NCBI GenBank assembly: GCA_023100825.1
Contig: CP095846.1
Coordinates: 2,356,001-2,420,000, forward strand
Direction of reading: 5' to 3'
From: Nocardioidaceae bacterium SCSIO 66511
GTDB lineage: Bacteria; Actinomycetota; Actinomycetes; Propionibacteriales; Nocardioidaceae
DNA: 64,000 nt
A model generated the notes under the pieces. That model worked only from the letters and a program-made list of their open reading frames with translations, was not told the origin of the DNA and did no database searches. Position numbers and translations under genes: made by a program. Within the stretch, counting starts at the first letter, position 1; the number at the start of each line of letters is the position of its first letter. Shown here piece after piece: positions 60,929-64,000 of this stretch.

Positions 60929-61876
60929 TCATTTCGAAGTGGATTGCTCGCTCTCATCAGCGAGCGGTTTCCTGGCCGCGATCGTGAACGTGCACGGAAT
61001 CTTGTCGCGCCACTGCGGGCCGAACTCCCAACTACCGTCGACGGGTGCCGTCAACTCGGAGAAGCACCACGGCAGCGATCTGCCCTCGTCGAAACGCTCC
61101 AGAACCAAGCCTGCCGCGAGCAGCGAGCCGATGATCTCGGCGAGCGAGTGCGGCCATTCGTAGCTGCGAGTGTGCGCGGTCGTTCCCTCTCCGGCGTACG
61201 TCGAACCGTCGTCCCAGGTCTGCGCACGACCGTTGGCGAAGTAGCGGTAGCCCACCACCGGCGTGCTCGCCTTCTCGTCCAAGGCCAACAATGCCGGGTG
61301 CCCATCGCGGATGTAGAAGAGGCCGCCCGGGCGTAGGAGCTCGGCGATCTGACGAGCCCACGTCGCAAGGTCACTCAGCCAGACGATCGTGCCGACGCTG
61401 GTGTAGACGACGTCGAAGTCCCCCGCCACCGCCTCACGTGCAGCCAGTACGTCCGACTCGACCCAGGAGATCTCGAGGTCAGCCTCGCCGGCGAGCCGCC
61501 GCGCCACGTTCAGCGACGTTGCGGAGAAGTCCAGACCCGTGACGCGTGCACCGAGCCTCGCCAGCGAGATGGTGTCCGTACCGATGTGGCACTGCAAGTG
61601 CAGCACGTCGAACCCGGCGAGCGGTTTGTCGAGGTCACCGGCGTCGGCACTGCCTCGTCCGCGGCCGTCGAGGTGCTGCAGCAGCACGGGCAGGTCGTCG
61701 CGGATCACCGTGCTGATCGCCTCGGAATCCGCCGCGAGGTCGTGGGAATCATAGAGGTCTTCGTGCAGTACCGCGCGGTCGTCCCAGAGTTCGCGGTTGG
61801 CGTCTCGAGCGGATTCCCACCCAACGGTGCTGTCGTAGCCCTCCTCCCCTGCCGCGGCTCCGTCCATCTGCTCCAT
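60929..61876 (-). CDS. Class I SAM-dependent methyltransferase
   Basis: 315 residues. The SAM motif is VLHLQCHIGTDTISLARLGA followed by VTGLDFSATSL; later motifs are DVVYTSVGTIVWLSDL and LRPGGLFYIRDGHP. This LQCHxGxDT form is common in uncharacterised actinobacterial small-molecule methyltransferases. GAGGAG lies 6-7 bp before ATG 61876. A second methyltransferase gene is divergent, with 97 bp between starts. Confidence 0.87.
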   Translation of the reverse strand: MEQMDGAAAGEEGYDSTVGWESARDANRELWDDRAVLHEDLYDSHDLAADSEAISTVIRDDLPVLLQHLDGRGRGSADAGDLDKPLAGFDVLHLQCHIGTDTISLARLGARVTGLDFSATSLNVARRLAGEADLEISWVESDVLAAREAVAGDFDVVYTSVGTIVWLSDLATWARQIAELLRPGGLFYIRDGHPALLALDEKASTPVVGYRYFANGRAQTWDDGSTYAGEGTTAHTRSYEWPHSLAEIIGSLLAAGLVLERFDEGRSLPWCFSELTAPVDGSWEFGPQWRDKIPCTFTIAARKPLADESEQSTSK

Positions 61877-61973
61877 GTCGCGCGCTCCTCGTTCGTTCTC
61901 GCGGGTTCGACTCTCATCCAACACCCACGGAAACCGGTTGCATCGAGCGGAGCGCCGGAGCGAGTCTGTACGC

Positions 61974-62756
61974 GTGCGGGACTACGACGACCTGATTGCC
62001 GAGGCGCTGGAGGCCGACGTCAGCGGCTGGGGTTTCGACTGGCTCGACGGCCGGGCGACGGAGGAACGTCCACCGTGGGGCTACGCGCGCCTGGTAGCGC
62101 GACGACTCGCGGAGGTGCAGTCCGCACTCGACATCGACACCGGAGGCGGGGAGGTCGTCGGCGAGGCGCCCCTACTCCCCGACCGGATGGCCGTCACAGA
62201 GAGCTGGGGGCCGAATCTCGAACGCGCGCGTACCCTCCTCGAACCACGCGGCGTGAAGGTCGTGGACACCGGCGACGAAGACACCCTGCCGTTTGCCGAC
62301 CAGACCTTCGAACTCGTCACCTCACGCCATCCGGTGCGGCCGAACTGGGCTGAGATCGCGAGAGTCCTTGCGCCAGGCGGGCATTACTTCGCACAGCACG
62401 TCGGTCCGGCATCGGCATTCGAGCTCATCGAGTACTTCCTCGGTCCTCTCCCCGCAGAACGAGAAGGCCGCCGCCCCGATCACGAGGCGGCAGCGGCGAA
62501 GCGCGCCGGACTCGTCGTCGAGTCGCTGCAGACGGCGCGCTGCCGAATGCGCTTCCATGACATCGGAGCGGTCGTGTGGACCCTGCGAAAATGCGTGTGG
62601 TGGGTACCCGACTTCTCCGTCGCCAAGTACGACCGGCAGTTACGGGCACTCGACGAGCAGCTGCGCGCCGGCGAACCGTTCGTCGCTCACTCGACCCGCC
62701 ATCTCATCGAGGCATCGATCCCAGCACTGCAGAAAGACCCTGTTGCAGGTCGCTGA
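61974..62756 (+). CDS. Class I SAM methyltransferase-like protein
   Basis: 260 residues. The domain is diverged: DIDTGGGEVVGEAPLLPDRM stands in the motif I position, with DEDTLPFADQTFELVTSRHP and VLAPGGHYFAQHV following. The C-terminal quarter is LicD-unrelated and helical (LRKCVWWVPDFSVAKYDRQL). The substrate is unknown. GTG 61974 begins the homologous part (RDYDDLIAEALEADVSGWGF). The last 53 bp overlap the convergent epoxide hydrolase gene. Confidence 0.82.
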   Translation: MRDYDDLIAEALEADVSGWGFDWLDGRATEERPPWGYARLVARRLAEVQSALDIDTGGGEVVGEAPLLPDRMAVTESWGPNLERARTLLEPRGVKVVDTGDEDTLPFADQTFELVTSRHPVRPNWAEIARVLAPGGHYFAQHVGPASAFELIEYFLGPLPAEREGRRPDHEAAAAKRAGLVVESLQTARCRMRFHDIGAVVWTLRKCVWWVPDFSVAKYDRQLRALDEQLRAGEPFVAHSTRHLIEASIPALQKDPVAGR

Positions 62757-63879
62757 CGAAGTACGCGGGGACTTCCAACGAGGGAAAGTGTCCCCCGGTC
62801 TCAGGCGTACTCCACCGGACGATGTTTCGGTATCTCTCCTGCGCCAATGCGCGTGGGCTCTTCTCGACATCGCGCGGATACATCGTGAGCGCGGCCGGGA
62901 CGTCGACCCGGAGCTCGGGGTCGAGCGAGTCGTGGCTCTCGTAGTAGATACGTGCGGCCGATGCCCCGGTCCGCGTCAACCAGTACAAGGTCACGTCGTC
63001 AAGCACGCGATCCCGCGAAATCGTCTCGAACGGGCTGTCCCCGGTGTCTGACCATTCGGCGAACTTGTCGAGGATCCACGCCAGCAGCCCGACGGGCGAG
63101 TCCACCAGCGAGTAGCCGATGGTCTGCGGTCGACTCGCCTGAAGCTTCGCGTACGCCGCGCGCCGGTGCCAGAAGTCATGCGTATCGGCGACCCACTCGC
63201 GCTCGACCGTCGTGAGCCCAGCGGTCGACAAGCCCGGCGGCGGCTCGGCGAACGTCGTGTGGATCCCGAGCACGTGCTGCGGGAACCTGCCGGCGAGGAC
63301 GGTGGTGATGTTGCCGCCCCAATCGCCACCGTGCGCAGCGAACTTCGAATAGCCGAGCCTGCCCATCAGCTCCACCCAGGCGGCCGCGACCTTCTCGGTC
63401 CCCCACCCGGTGGTAGCCGGCCTGTCGCTGTAGCCGAACCCGGGCAGCGACGGAGCCACGACGTGGAACGCCGGCAGCCTCTCCTCCTTGGGGTCTGTCA
63501 GCTCACCGATGACATCGATGAACCGGACGATGCTGTCCGGCCAGCCGTGCGTCAGGATCAGCGGAGTCGCATCTGCGCGTGGCGATCGGCAGTGCAGGAA
63601 GTGGATTCCCAGACCGTCGATGGTCGTACGAAACTGTCCGATCCGATTGAGCCGATCCTCGAATGAGCGCCAGTCGTAATCGGTGCGCCAGTAGCGCACG
63701 AGCTCGACGAGATCGTCGAGCGGGACGCCCTGGTCCCATCGGCGCGGGTCCGGGGCGGGGCGATAGACGGTCTCCGCCTCCGGGAGCCGCGCAGCCTCGA
63801 GCCGCGACCGCAGATCGTCGAGTTCGGCATCGGCGGCACGTGCTTCGAATGCTCGTACGTCGGTTGTCGGGCCAGACAT
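62704..63879 (-). CDS. Epoxide hydrolase (EHN domain plus alpha/beta hydrolase)
   Basis: 391 residues. The N-terminal EHN domain (about 10-115) shows LDDLRSRLEAARLPEAETVY and YWRTDYDWRSFEDRLNRI. The hydrolase core has the oxyanion motif THGWPDSI, the nucleophile elbow AAHGGDWGGN (Asp), and a late GGHFPSLEVP (His). These features match microsomal-type epoxide hydrolases, which convert epoxides to diols. A probable regulator gene lies divergently, with two matching dyads between. Confidence 0.9.
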   Translation of the reverse strand: MSGPTTDVRAFEARAADAELDDLRSRLEAARLPEAETVYRPAPDPRRWDQGVPLDDLVELVRYWRTDYDWRSFEDRLNRIGQFRTTIDGLGIHFLHCRSPRADATPLILTHGWPDSIVRFIDVIGELTDPKEERLPAFHVVAPSLPGFGYSDRPATTGWGTEKVAAAWVELMGRLGYSKFAAHGGDWGGNITTVLAGRFPQHVLGIHTTFAEPPPGLSTAGLTTVEREWVADTHDFWHRRAAYAKLQASRPQTIGYSLVDSPVGLLAWILDKFAEWSDTGDSPFETISRDRVLDDVTLYWLTRTGASAARIYYESHDSLDPELRVDVPAALTMYPRDVEKSPRALAQERYRNIVRWSTPETGGHFPSLEVPAYFVSDLQQGLSAVLGSMPR

Positions 63880-63898
63880 GAGATCCCCTTCAGGCTAT

Positions 63899-63959
63899 GA
63901 ACCAGCTTAGATGGTTCTAGCAGAAGAGCCGACAGGTGCGCAACCGGCTAAGGTGGTTC
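63899..63959. promoter_or_regulatory. Paired 19-bp dyads upstream of epoxide hydrolase
   Basis: GAACCAGCTTAGATGGTTC (63899-63917) and CAACCGGCTAAGGTGGTTC (63941-63959) match at 15 of 19 positions. The first is a perfect GAACCA/TGGTTC dyad. The centres are 42 bp apart, four helical turns. They occupy the whole gap between the epoxide hydrolase and the gene starting at 63961, and would serve a regulator of both. Confidence 0.65.
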
Positions 63960-63960
63960 C

Positions 63961-64000
63961 ATGGGTACTGAGTTCCCCGATTTCCGGCTGGGTAGCGTGC
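63961..64000 (+). CDS. N-terminal fragment of a probable regulator (CGNR type suspected)
   Basis: ATG 63961 opens a frame that runs off the window, reading MGTEFPDFRLGSV. The beginning resembles the ABATE start of some CGNR regulators (short hydrophilic tail, then F-x-x-G), and the divergent layout with paired operators mirrors the HAD/CGNR pair at 54.9-56.3 kb. Thirteen residues are too few for a firm call. Confidence 0.35.
   Translation, partial: MGTEFPDFRLGSV

Overview
The window is a 64 kb stretch of high-GC chromosome from an actinobacterium (Actinomycetota). The lineage call rests on rbpA, an lnt-ppm1 pair, an EF-G2-type second elongation factor G, an AfsR-like SARP regulator, many GTG starts, several probably leaderless genes and uniformly GC-rich codon use. 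Gene content resembles Nocardioidaceae/Kribbellaceae-like soil actinobacteria, but that narrower placement is inference. No rRNA, tRNA, CRISPR array, phage or intact insertion sequence was recognised.

Layout. 1-5.0 kb: tail of a DUF445 protein, DUF3054 protein, an ABC exporter behind a MerR-type promoter, a GH15 glucoamylase/trehalase and a PCMT-like methyltransferase. 5.0-9.4 kb (minus strand): an arginine deiminase unit, antiporter then arcA then a membrane-anchored alpha/beta hydrolase. 9.6-12.2 kb: secreted PhoD phosphatase and a secreted amidase that looks frameshifted. 12.2-16.5 kb: a sugar-uptake operon (binding protein, two CUT1 permeases, GH172 glycosidase) bracketed by two LacI-type operators. 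16.6-27.3 kb: GGDEF-EAL protein, GH10-like secreted glycosidase, EF-G2, VOC protein, 5'-3' exonuclease, M24 peptidase, Lrp regulator and GNAT.

28.1-33.2 kb is the most unusual part: a tightly packed operon encoding an ECF sigma factor, a 157-residue protein with a transthyretin-like C-terminus, a cytoplasmic subtilisin-like protease with a (GDPFHS)5 linker, and a TPR-CHAT (caspase-like) protease. A long inverted repeat lies upstream, and a divergent small exported protein lies on its other side. The organisation suggests a protease-gated transcriptional response or conflict system.

33.5-44.8 kb is more housekeeping: lnt-ppm1-fxsA for lipoproteins and glycolipids, rbpA, a glycerophosphodiesterase/MFS pair, a MurA fused to an N-terminal HTH domain with a perfect palindrome just upstream, adenosine deaminase, SGNH hydrolase, iron alcohol dehydrogenase and Nudix. 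44.8-64 kb is accessory: an orphan AfsR-like regulator, DinB-like protein, RTX-like secreted protein, an AraC/VOC/VOC/UvrA-like stress cluster, HAD/CGNR and epoxide hydrolase/regulator divergent pairs with paired operators, an ArsR/PPOX pair, a SigG-like ECF factor, LicD-like protein, DHFR-like reductase and two methyltransferases.
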